The notes below the pieces were generated by a model, which ran no database searches, was not told where the DNA came from, and saw nothing but the letters and a program-made list of their open reading frames with translations. The position numbers and the translations under genes are program-made. A stretch of 10,867 bases of DNA from positions 1 through 10,867 of the forward strand of contig JAKAIH010000038.1 in the NCBI GenBank assembly GCA_021825225.1, read 5' to 3'. Shown here piece after piece: positions 1 to 6,543 of the stretch (its first letter is position 1; every line of letters starts with the position of its first letter). The DNA comes from Pseudomonadota bacterium. GTDB taxonomy: Bacteria > Pseudomonadota > Gammaproteobacteria > Burkholderiales > SG8-39.

Positions 1-663
1 TGCCGTCTCGCCGAAAATGACGCGTATATTGAGCACGCCCAGGCCGCGCACCTCGAGGAAATCCTTCAGCAGCGGCGGGCAGCGCCCTTCCAGCGTCTTG
101 GCGGCGATGCGCGAAATCTCCACCACGTCGTCGGCGACGAGGCCGTGGCCGCGGCTGATCAGTTCCAGCGCGAGCTCGCTTTTGCCCACCCCCGATTCGC
201 CGGTGATCAGCACCCCCAGCCCGAGCACGTCCATGAACACGCCGTGCATGGAAGTCGAATCCGCCAACACTTTGGCGAGGTAACGGCGCAGGGTGTCGAT
301 GACGGCATCGGCGGCGACGGCGGTCGCCAGCACCGGCACGCTTCTCGCCTCGGCCGAGCGCAGCAGCGCCTGTGGTGCGGCCACGCCGTCGGCGAGGACG
401 ATGGCGGCCGGTTCGGCCGCAAACAGATTGGCGATGACCTGGCCCGTGGCATCCCCGCTATAGCCGTCGATATAGGCGAGCTCGCGCCGGCCGAGCACCT
501 GGATGCGATTGGGATGGATCAGATTGAGATGGCCGACGAGCGCTGCGGCGTCGGTGCTGTCGCGGCGCACCGGCAGCGCTTCACCGCCGCGGCCGGTGAC
601 CCAGCCTAAGCCCAGCCTTGCTGCGTTGTCCTCATACAGCTGCGCGATGCTGGTCTGTAACAT
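1..663 (-). CDS. hprK: HPr kinase/phosphorylase HprK (3' end outside window)
   Basis: Bifunctional enzyme that phosphorylates and dephosphorylates a serine of the PTS carrier HPr in the cytoplasm. The first 221 residues are present; the family is usually about 310-320 long, so roughly the last third is missing at the left edge. Visible are the N-terminal domain (HLNLIHPNRIQVLG around residue 50), the HG pair at H140, the Walker A loop GESGVGKS at residues 155-162, and the family signature EVRGLGVLNIRVIFG near residues 204-218. I chose the ATG at 663, giving MLQTSIAQLYEDN, which matches betaproteobacterial HprK N-termini. This start lies inside ptsN, so the genes overlap by 32 nt in different frames. 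No clear Shine-Dalgarno sequence precedes it, which fits translational coupling to ptsN. In betaproteobacteria HprK usually works with an incomplete regulatory PTS rather than with sugar uptake. Confidence 0.96.
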   Translation of the reverse strand, partial: MLQTSIAQLYEDNAARLGLGWVTGRGGEALPVRRDSTDAAALVGHLNLIHPNRIQVLGRRELAYIDGYSGDATGQVIANLFAAEPAAIVLADGVAAPQALLRSAEARSVPVLATAVAADAVIDTLRRYLAKVLADSTSMHGVFMDVLGLGVLITGESGVGKSELALELISRGHGLVADDVVEISRIAAKTLEGRCPPLLKDFLEVRGLGVLNIRVIFGETA

Positions 664-1117
664 CAGGCTGCCAATTGCTGATGAGCTGGTGCAGTCCGCC
701 GGCGTCCTTGGCCTGGACCAGCTGCTCGCGCAGGTCCGGATCGGAAAACATCTGCGCCAGTTCGGACAGGATTTGCAGATGCTGTTCGGTAGCCTGCTCG
801 GGCACCAACAGCACGAACAACAGCTTCACCGGTTTGCCGTCGGGGGAGTCGAAGGGCACCGGGGCGCTGAGGCGCACGAATGCGGCGACCGCTTCGCGCA
901 GGCCTTTGATCCGGCCGTGCGGAATAGCCACCCCCTGACCCAGGCCGGTCGAGCCCAGACGCTCGCGCGCGAACAGGCTGTCGAACACGAGGCTGCGTGC
1001 AAGCCCCTGGTTATTCTCGAAAATAAGGCCGGCCTGTTCGAACATGCGCTTCTTGCTGCTGACCTCGAGGTCGAGGACGATGTTCGAGGGCGGTAGCAGT
1101 TTTGAAATGAGATTCAT
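632..1117 (-). CDS. ptsN: PTS IIA-like nitrogen regulatory protein PtsN (EIIA-Ntr)
   Basis: Terminal phosphoryl acceptor of the nitrogen-related PTS (PtsP-PtsO-PtsN). It is a cytoplasmic regulator that in other proteobacteria binds potassium transport and sensor proteins according to its phosphorylation state. The 161 residues match the usual length. The phosphorylated histidine is H67 in GVAIPHGR. The IIA type-2 fold is recognisable throughout, from the N-terminal NLISKLLPPSNIVLDL to LHQLISNWQPDV. The start ATG at 1117 follows a 95-nt GC-rich gap after hpf, and its ribosome binding site is poor. The end overlaps the start of hprK by 32 nt. Its position after rpoN and hpf is the classic arrangement. 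An antiporter gene lies at the other end of the cluster, but any link between PtsN and potassium handling here is only inference. Confidence 0.96.
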   Translation of the reverse strand: MNLISKLLPPSNIVLDLEVSSKKRMFEQAGLIFENNQGLARSLVFDSLFARERLGSTGLGQGVAIPHGRIKGLREAVAAFVRLSAPVPFDSPDGKPVKLLFVLLVPEQATEQHLQILSELAQMFSDPDLREQLVQAKDAGGLHQLISNWQPDVTDQHRAAV

Positions 1118-1146
1118 AGAGCGAGAGAAATGGGCGGCGGGATTCC

Positions 1147-1186
1147 GGCGCGCCCGGATCGGGCGGGTGCGGCCGGAAGGCGCGCC
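1147..1186 (-). promoter_or_regulatory. GC-rich inverted repeat in the ptsN leader, with weak -10 candidate
   Basis: The 95-nt gap between hpf and ptsN holds two copies of the palindrome GGCGCGCC (1147-1154 and 1179-1186) separated by 24 GC-rich bases. The copies can pair to give a strong hairpin in the mRNA about 30 nt before the ptsN start. Just upstream on the minus strand is TAGAAT (1187-1192), five of six matches to a -10 box, but I see no matching -35 box. It could be an attenuating or stabilising stem between rpoN-hpf and ptsN-hprK, or simply a product of high GC content. No U-run follows, so it is not a standard terminator. Confidence 0.3.
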
Positions 1187-1212
1187 ATTCTACCGCAATT
1201 CCAATGCGCGGG

Positions 1213-1536
1213 TTACTCCTCCGCAGACTGGCGTTTCAGGGCGTCGTGGGGGTGGGAAAAGGCCTTCTGCTTGTGCTTGATGATCTGGCGGTCGAGCTTG
1301 TCCATCATCAGGTCGATGGCGGCGTACAGGTCCTCGTCGTCGCTTTCCACGTGGATGTCCTTGCCGCGCATGTGTACGCTGATTTCCGCTTTCTGCCGCA
1401 GTTTTTGCACCGACAGGATGACGTTGATGTCGATAACCTGATCGAAATGGCGCTGCACCCGCTCCAGCTTGGACAGCACGTAATCGCGGATGGCCGGGGT
1501 GACTTCGACGTGATGACCACTGACCTGGACGTTCAT
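1213..1536 (-). CDS. hpf: Ribosome hibernation promoting factor, short form (HPF/YhbH)
   Basis: Small cytoplasmic protein that binds the 30S subunit and helps to form inactive 100S ribosome dimers in stationary phase. It was formerly called the sigma-54 modulation protein because its gene lies beside rpoN. It has 107 residues, the length of the short gamma/betaproteobacterial type, and lacks the C-terminal dimerisation domain of long HPF. The S30AE fold is seen in MNVQVSGHHVEVTPAIRDYV, KLERVQRHFDQVIDINVILS, and the basic MRGKDIHVESDDEDLYAAID through DKLDRQIIKHK. A clear ribosome binding site (AAGGAG, 6 nt before ATG 1536) is stronger than those of its neighbours, which suggests separate high-level translation. 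The start lies 18 nt after the rpoN stop. Confidence 0.95.
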   Translation of the reverse strand: MNVQVSGHHVEVTPAIRDYVLSKLERVQRHFDQVIDINVILSVQKLRQKAEISVHMRGKDIHVESDDEDLYAAIDLMMDKLDRQIIKHKQKAFSHPHDALKRQSAEE

Positions 1537-1554
1537 CTTCGACTCCTTTTGAAG

Positions 1555-2985
1555 TTACAGCGACTTTCGCAGGCTAACTGGAGGAATATTCAGTGATTCC
1601 CGGTACTTGGCGATAGTGCGGCGCGCCACTACGATGCCTTGCTCGCCGAGAATCTGGGAGATCTTGCTGTCGGACAGCGGCTTCTGGCCGTCCTCGGCGT
1701 GGACCAGCTGTTTCAGCAGCGCGCGGATCGCGGTGGCGGAGCAGGCGCCGCCAGTCTCGGTGGCCACATGGCTGCCGAAAAAATATTTCAATTCGAAGAT
1801 CCCGCGCGGCGTGGCCATGAATTTCTGCGTGGTGACGCGCGAGACCGTGGACTCGTGCAGACCCAGGGTTTCGGCAATTTCGCGCAACACCAGCGGCCGC
1901 ATCGCCACTTCGCCGTGGTCGAAGAAATGCCGTTGCTGTTCCACGATCGCCTGCGCCACCCGCAGTATGGTCTCGAAGCGCTGTTGCACGTTCTTGATCA
2001 GCCAGCGTGCCTCCTGCAGCTGGTTGGACATCGGGCCTGAGGCCGAGTGCGACCTGTTTTGCAGAATTTCTGCGTACATGCGGTTGATGCGCAGCTTCGG
2101 CATGGCGTCGGGATTGAGGCTGGCGATCCAGGCATTCTTCACTTTCCTCACGATCACGTCCGGCACGATATAGCGCGTCTCGCTCGCCGCATATTCGGCG
2201 CCGGGGTGGGGATTGAGGCTCTGGATCAGGTGCTGTGCGCGGCGCAGGCTTTCGTCGTCGCAGCGCAGTTGCCGCCTCAGCCGGGCATAGTCGTGCGCGG
2301 CGAGCGCCTCGAGCTGCCCGCGTACGATGTCGATGGCGAGCTCGCGCCCCGGGGTGTCGGCCGGCAGCGCTTTCAGTTGCAGCTCGAGGCACTCGGCCGG
2401 GGAGCGCGCGCCGACGCCGGTAGGGTCGAAGCTCTGCAGATGATGCAGGGCGATCTGCAACTCGTCCAGCCCGACCTCCAGTTCCGGCGGCAGCAGTTCG
2501 ACGATTTCCTCCAGGCTCTGCGACAGGTAGCCGGCCTCGTCCAGCGCGGCGATCAGGGTGTTGACCAGGCTCTTGTCGCGCGCCGACAGCTGGGTCAGGG
2601 CCAACTGCCCGATCAGGTGGTCGCTCAGCGTGGGGGCGACGGCCGCCAGCTGCGGATAGTCCGATTCCTCGCCGTCCTCGCGCCTCGGACCTGCAGCGGG
2701 CGCATCGGTAAACCAGTCGATCTCGGCCGCGTCGCCGGAGGGCGGGTCGCTGGCCGGCGCACCGCTCTCGCCCGCAGCATATTCCTCGCGACTTGCTCCG
2801 TTCGGGGGCGCGCCGATGGATTCGGGTTCCGCATCCTCGCGCTCCAGCAGCGGATTTTCCATGAGGAACTTTTCCAGCTCCTGGTTCAGCTCGAGGGTGG
2901 ACAGTTGCAGCAGCCGTATGGATTGCTGCAACTGTGGAGTCAGGGTCAGCTGTTGCGACAGCTTTAGTTGCAGTGTTTGTTTCAT
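1555..2985 (-). CDS. rpoN: RNA polymerase sigma-54 factor RpoN
   Basis: Alternative sigma factor that directs RNA polymerase to -24/-12 promoters and needs AAA+ activators for initiation. All parts are present in 476 residues, the usual size: the Gln/Leu-rich activator-interacting region I (1-47, [10 protein letters not shown]...), an acidic low-complexity region II (about 50-115), the core-binding domain (about 115-310), the helix-turn-helix around 369-390 ([18 protein letters not shown]) and the RpoN box [10 protein letters not shown] at 454-463, which reads the -24 element. It ends SLRKSL at TAA 1555. The ATG at 2985 has no good Shine-Dalgarno sequence. The gap to lptB upstream is 45 nt and to hpf downstream 18 nt. 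No internal promoter is obvious, so it is probably read from the lpt genes or from an unseen promoter. A likely target promoter lies in this window upstream of the pilin gene. Confidence 0.98.
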   Translation of the reverse strand: MKQTLQLKLSQQLTLTPQLQQSIRLLQLSTLELNQELEKFLMENPLLEREDAEPESIGAPPNGASREEYAAGESGAPASDPPSGDAAEIDWFTDAPAAGPRREDGEESDYPQLAAVAPTLSDHLIGQLALTQLSARDKSLVNTLIAALDEAGYLSQSLEEIVELLPPELEVGLDELQIALHHLQSFDPTGVGARSPAECLELQLKALPADTPGRELAIDIVRGQLEALAAHDYARLRRQLRCDDESLRRAQHLIQSLNPHPGAEYAASETRYIVPDVIVRKVKNAWIASLNPDAMPKLRINRMYAEILQNRSHSASGPMSNQLQEARWLIKNVQQRFETILRVAQAIVEQQRHFFDHGEVAMRPLVLREIAETLGLHESTVSRVTTQKFMATPRGIFELKYFFGSHVATETGGACSATAIRALLKQLVHAEDGQKPLSDSKISQILGEQGIVVARRTIAKYRESLNIPPVSLRKSL

Positions 2986-3030
2986 CTTGAGAGGGGGAAG
3001 CGTAGCGTCGGGGTCGTGTCAGACCTTGGG

Positions 3031-3753
<723 letters not shown>

Positions 3754-3758
3754 CGCCG

Positions 3759-4328
3759 CTAGCGCTTGCTGGCGTCGGTCGCGGGAGCCTTGCCGGCCGC
3801 TTCGGCGCCGGTGCGCGGCTGGATCACCGCATGCACCCTGCCCTGGGTGCCGTCGCCCGCGCTGGTGCCGGGGCCGCCGCTCACGCTGAAATACTCGGTG
3901 CGCGCGTCGTAGGAGATGTAGTTGCCGCGCACTTCGTCCGCGGGCTCGCGCAGCAGGCGCGCATGATCGAAGAACTCCACCCGGTCCAGCTTGCCGTTGT
4001 ATTCGATGCGATCGGCTTCGCCCTGGATGTAGCCCTCTGCGCCGTCGCGCTTCTGGCGGAAAGTGGCAGGGTGGCCGATGGCGGTGCCGTACTGATAGCC
4101 GTCCTTGTCCTGGCGCACCGTGACTTTGTCGGCGTGTATGCTGAGCGTCCCCTGCGTCATCACCACCCGCCCCTCGAACACGCTCGTTTTCTGCGCGTCG
4201 TCGACGTGCATGCGGTCGGATTCCAGGTTGATGGGCTTCCCCCGGTCGGCCTGCTCTGCCTGCGCCGCTGCGGCCAGTCCCAGGCAGCAGCCGCACAAGA
4301 GCACGATGGCTAGTTTATTTGCCCGCAT
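3759..4328 (-). CDS. lptA: Periplasmic LPS transport protein LptA
   Basis: Periplasmic bridge protein whose stacked beta-jellyroll units carry lipopolysaccharide from LptC to LptD at the outer membrane. From ATG 4328 it has 189 residues, close to the 185 of E. coli LptA. Residues 1-24 form a signal peptide (MRANKL, hydrophobic [12 protein letters not shown], then AAAAQA, with cleavage expected before EQAD). The OstA/LptA repeats follow ([53 protein letters not shown]). The C-terminal about 30 residues are Ala/Gly-rich and probably disordered. The frame is open further upstream to 4403, but only the 4328 start gives a signal peptide; GAGG about 9 nt upstream can serve as ribosome binding site. 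It overlaps the end of lptC by 14 nt. Confidence 0.95.
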   Translation of the reverse strand: MRANKLAIVLLCGCCLGLAAAAQAEQADRGKPINLESDRMHVDDAQKTSVFEGRVVMTQGTLSIHADKVTVRQDKDGYQYGTAIGHPATFRQKRDGAEGYIQGEADRIEYNGKLDRVEFFDHARLLREPADEVRGNYISYDARTEYFSVSGGPGTSAGDGTQGRVHAVIQPRTGAEAAGKAPATDASKR

Positions 4329-4890
4329 CGAAAGTGCCTCGCACCTGCGACAGCAGCGTGAACTGCCGCGTTTTGTTGTTGAATTCCATGCCGACTCCGG
4401 CAAGCCGGGAGCGGCCCTCGGTGATGGTCACCGGCTTGTCGGTGCGCGCCAGATCGCGGTCGGGGACGATTTGCAGATATTCGGTATGCATGCGCAATTC
4501 GCTGTGCTCGCGGCTCGCCTCGCGCACCACCACTACGTTGCCGAAGAAACTCGCCTCGTCGCCGTTCCTGGAGATCAGGCCGCGGTCGGCGCGGATCACG
4601 ATGGGGGCGGCCTGGTCGTGGCGCTGCACCAGGCGCGGTTCCACGATGTCCGTGCTGTCGTCGTCGGGATAATGCAGCATGCGCACGGCGGAAAGACTGT
4701 ACTCGGGTTTGCCGCTGGCCCCCATCTTGGTGATGCCGAAGTCCTCGGCGATGAAATCCGGATCGTGGCGCAGCTTGCCGGACTTGTCGTGCTCGGGCGC
4801 CTGCACCGCGCGCTCCAGCCACAAACTGGCCGCCGCCAGCGCCAGCATCAGCAGCAGCGGAAACAGGTTCGATGCGCGGTCGCGTTTCAT
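4315..4890 (-). CDS. lptC: LPS export system protein LptC
   Basis: Inner-membrane-anchored protein that receives lipopolysaccharide from LptB2FG and hands it to LptA. It has 191 residues, the same length as E. coli LptC. It has a short basic N-terminus (MKRDRAS), one membrane segment (about residues 9-27, NLFPLLLMLALAAASLWL), then a periplasmic beta-jellyroll domain with PDFIAEDFGITKMGASGKPEYSL near the front and the LPS-bridge-type strands VTITEGRSRLAGVGMEFNNKTR near the end. The ATG at 4890 follows the kdsC stop by 10 nt, and GAGG overlapping that stop can act as ribosome binding site. The gene order kdsC-lptC-lptA-lptB is conserved in proteobacteria and supports the call for this weakly conserved family. 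Confidence 0.94.
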   Translation of the reverse strand: MKRDRASNLFPLLLMLALAAASLWLERAVQAPEHDKSGKLRHDPDFIAEDFGITKMGASGKPEYSLSAVRMLHYPDDDSTDIVEPRLVQRHDQAAPIVIRADRGLISRNGDEASFFGNVVVVREASREHSELRMHTEYLQIVPDRDLARTDKPVTITEGRSRLAGVGMEFNNKTRQFTLLSQVRGTFDAGK

Positions 4891-4900
4891 CGCCGGCGCC

Positions 4901-5479
4901 TCATTGCAGATGGGCGCCGATGGCGCGTTCGAGCGCGCCCTGCGCGCGCAGGATCAATTCGCATACTTCGCGCACGGCGCCATGCCCGCCGCTCGCGCGC
5001 GTCACATAGTGGGCGCGGGTTTTCAACGCCTCCGGCGCCGCGGGCACGGTCGCGGCAAAGCCGCAGCGGGTGACGAGCGGCAGGTCGGGCAGATCGTCGC
5101 CCATGCAGCCCGATTGCTCCGTAGCGAGACGCAGCTGCGCCAGCAGCGCGGCATGGGCCTCGCGCTTGTCCTCTACCCCCTGGTAGAGGTGCGCGATGCC
5201 AAGGTTGGCCGCGCGCAGTTCCACCGCACGCGATTTCCTGCCGGTGATCAGCGCGACCTCCACGCCCGATAGCCGCAGCATTTTGATGCCGAGGCCGTCC
5301 TGGATGTTGAACGCCTTCAGCTCCTCGCCGCGTTCGGAGTAATAGAGCGTGCCGTCGGTCATGACGCCGTCGACGTCGAATATCATCAGCTTCAGGTCCT
5401 TGGCGCGCCTGAGCGCGCCGTTCAGGCCCTCGCGCCCCGGTGCGTCGTCCAGCCGCTTGCGCTCCAGTGCGTCACCCAT
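4901..5479 (-). CDS. kdsC: 3-deoxy-D-manno-octulosonate 8-phosphate phosphatase KdsC
   Basis: HAD-superfamily phosphatase that releases inorganic phosphate from Kdo 8-phosphate to give Kdo, the sugar joining lipid A to the LPS core. The 192 residues carry all four HAD motifs: nucleophile and acid D35 and D37 in FDVDGVMTDG, T79 in ALITGRKS, K105 in GVEDK, and GDDLPD at 127-132. The C-terminal GGHGAVREVCELIL is the segment that closes over the active site in KdsC tetramers. The lack of a cap domain fits the C0 subclass. The first about 25 residues are charged and variable, so the exact start is slightly uncertain; ATG 5479 lies 6 nt after the kdsD stop and has only a weak, closely spaced AGG. 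Confidence 0.96.
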   Translation of the reverse strand: MGDALERKRLDDAPGREGLNGALRRAKDLKLMIFDVDGVMTDGTLYYSERGEELKAFNIQDGLGIKMLRLSGVEVALITGRKSRAVELRAANLGIAHLYQGVEDKREAHAALLAQLRLATEQSGCMGDDLPDLPLVTRCGFAATVPAAPEALKTRAHYVTRASGGHGAVREVCELILRAQGALERAIGAHLQ

Positions 5480-5485
5480 CCTGAT

Positions 5486-6490
5486 TCAGATTACCTTGGC
5501 GCGGAACAGGTCATGCATGTTCAGCGCGCCCACGAGCCGGCCGTCCTCGCCCACCACCAGCAGCTGGTTGACCTTGCGCTCCTCCATGATCTGCACCGCT
5601 TCGACCGCCAGCTTGTCGGGGCCGATGGTGCGCGGCCCGCGCGTCATGATGTCGACGATGCGCGCCGCCCTGATGTCGTCGACGTGAGCCAGCGTGCGGC
5701 GCAGGTCGCCGTCGGTGAACACGCCGCAAACACGCGCGGCGGCGTCGAGCACCGCGGTCATGCCCATGCGCTTTTTCGACATCTCCAGCAGCGCCTCGGA
5801 AAAACCGGCGCTGTCGGACACCGCGGGCACGTCCTCGCCGGTGCGCATGACGTCGCGCACGTGCGTGAGCAGGCGCCGCCCCAGCGCGCCGCCCGGATGC
5901 GAGCGCGCGAAATCCTCGGCGCCGAAGCCCTTCGCGTCGAGCAGCGCGACCGCCAGCGCGTCGCCCAGGGCCAGCGCGGCGGTGGTGCTGGCGGTGGGGG
6001 CCAGGTTCAGCGGACAGGCCTCCTTGTCGACGCGCGCATCCAGGTGCACATCGGCCTCGCGCGCCAACGACGAATTCGAGTTGCCGGTGATCGCGATCAG
6101 GCGCGCCCCCTGGCGCTTGAGCAGGGGCACGATGGTGAGCAGTTCCTCGCTTTCGCCCGAGTTCGACAACGCGATCAGCACGTCGTCGCGCGCGATCATG
6201 CCGATATCGCCGTGGCTCGCCTCGGCCGGATGCACGAAGTAGGCCGGCGTGCCGGTGCTGGCCATGGTGGAAGCAATCTTGCGCGCGATATGGCCGGACT
6301 TGCCGATGCCGCTCACGACCACGCGCCCCTTGCAGTTGAGCAGCAGCGCCACGGCGTCGAGAAAGCTCGGGCCCAGCCGCGCAGCGAGGCCCTGGATGGC
6401 CTCTGCTTCGATGGCGAGCACCTGTTTTGCCAGCTCCAGCGCGGTCTTGGACGGTAGTATTTTGTCCATGCGGGATGCTGCAGGTATCAT
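5486..6490 (-). CDS. kdsD: D-arabinose 5-phosphate isomerase KdsD (KpsF/GutQ family)
   Basis: Cytoplasmic isomerase that makes D-arabinose 5-phosphate from D-ribulose 5-phosphate, the first committed step towards Kdo. It has an N-terminal SIS domain (about 35-190) and two CBS domains (about 210-334), the standard layout. Conserved catalytic-site residues include K64 in GIGKSGH, the phosphate loop SNSGES (109-114), E157 in KEACP and H198 in SHPGGALG. From ATG 6490 it has 334 residues. A second in-frame ATG at 6469 (MDKILPSK) gives 327, closer to the 328 of E. coli KdsD. Neither has a good ribosome binding site. The candidate -10 box at 6498-6503 puts the transcript start near 6491, so the first ATG would be leaderless and the second may be the true start. 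It is the first gene of the minus-strand cluster. Confidence 0.96.
   Translation of the reverse strand: MIPAASRMDKILPSKTALELAKQVLAIEAEAIQGLAARLGPSFLDAVALLLNCKGRVVVSGIGKSGHIARKIASTMASTGTPAYFVHPAEASHGDIGMIARDDVLIALSNSGESEELLTIVPLLKRQGARLIAITGNSNSSLAREADVHLDARVDKEACPLNLAPTASTTAALALGDALAVALLDAKGFGAEDFARSHPGGALGRRLLTHVRDVMRTGEDVPAVSDSAGFSEALLEMSKKRMGMTAVLDAAARVCGVFTDGDLRRTLAHVDDIRAARIVDIMTRGPRTIGPDKLAVEAVQIMEERKVNQLLVVGEDGRLVGALNMHDLFRAKVI
6462..6490 (+). promoter_or_regulatory. Candidate sigma-70 promoter for the divergent antiporter gene
   Basis: TTGTCC (6462-6467) and TATCAT (6485-6490) are separated by exactly 17 bases. They match four and five of six consensus bases. The predicted start point near 6497 gives a leader of about 47 nt before the antiporter ATG. 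The promoter lies within the 5' end of kdsD and its -10 box is only 7 bases from the opposing kdsD -10 box. Confidence 0.4.
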
Positions 6491-6497
6491 GGCTCAA

Positions 6498-6506
6498 AGT
6501 ATATCA
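6498..6506 (-). promoter_or_regulatory. kdsD: Candidate extended -10 promoter for the kdsD-to-hprK cluster
   Basis: On the minus strand the sequence TGATATACT contains a -10 box TATACT (five of six consensus bases) preceded by the TGn extension. No convincing -35 box lies 16-18 nt upstream, which is acceptable for an extended -10 promoter. The predicted start point is about 6491, next to the first kdsD ATG. This is the only good promoter candidate I found between kdsD and rpoN. Confidence 0.5.
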
Positions 6507-6543
6507 GAACCCCACTGACTCCCTTCCCGCACGCCGACATCCG

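Noticed and set aside
2047..2967. 306-codon open frame on the plus strand opposite rpoN
   Set aside because: It is the antisense of a complete, clearly recognised rpoN. The product is Gln/Arg/Leu-rich with no domain and reflects GC-rich codon use.
5511..6497. 328-codon frame overlapping kdsD on the same strand
   Set aside because: Arg/Ala/Gly/His-rich out-of-frame product; kdsD in the other frame carries all SIS and CBS motifs.
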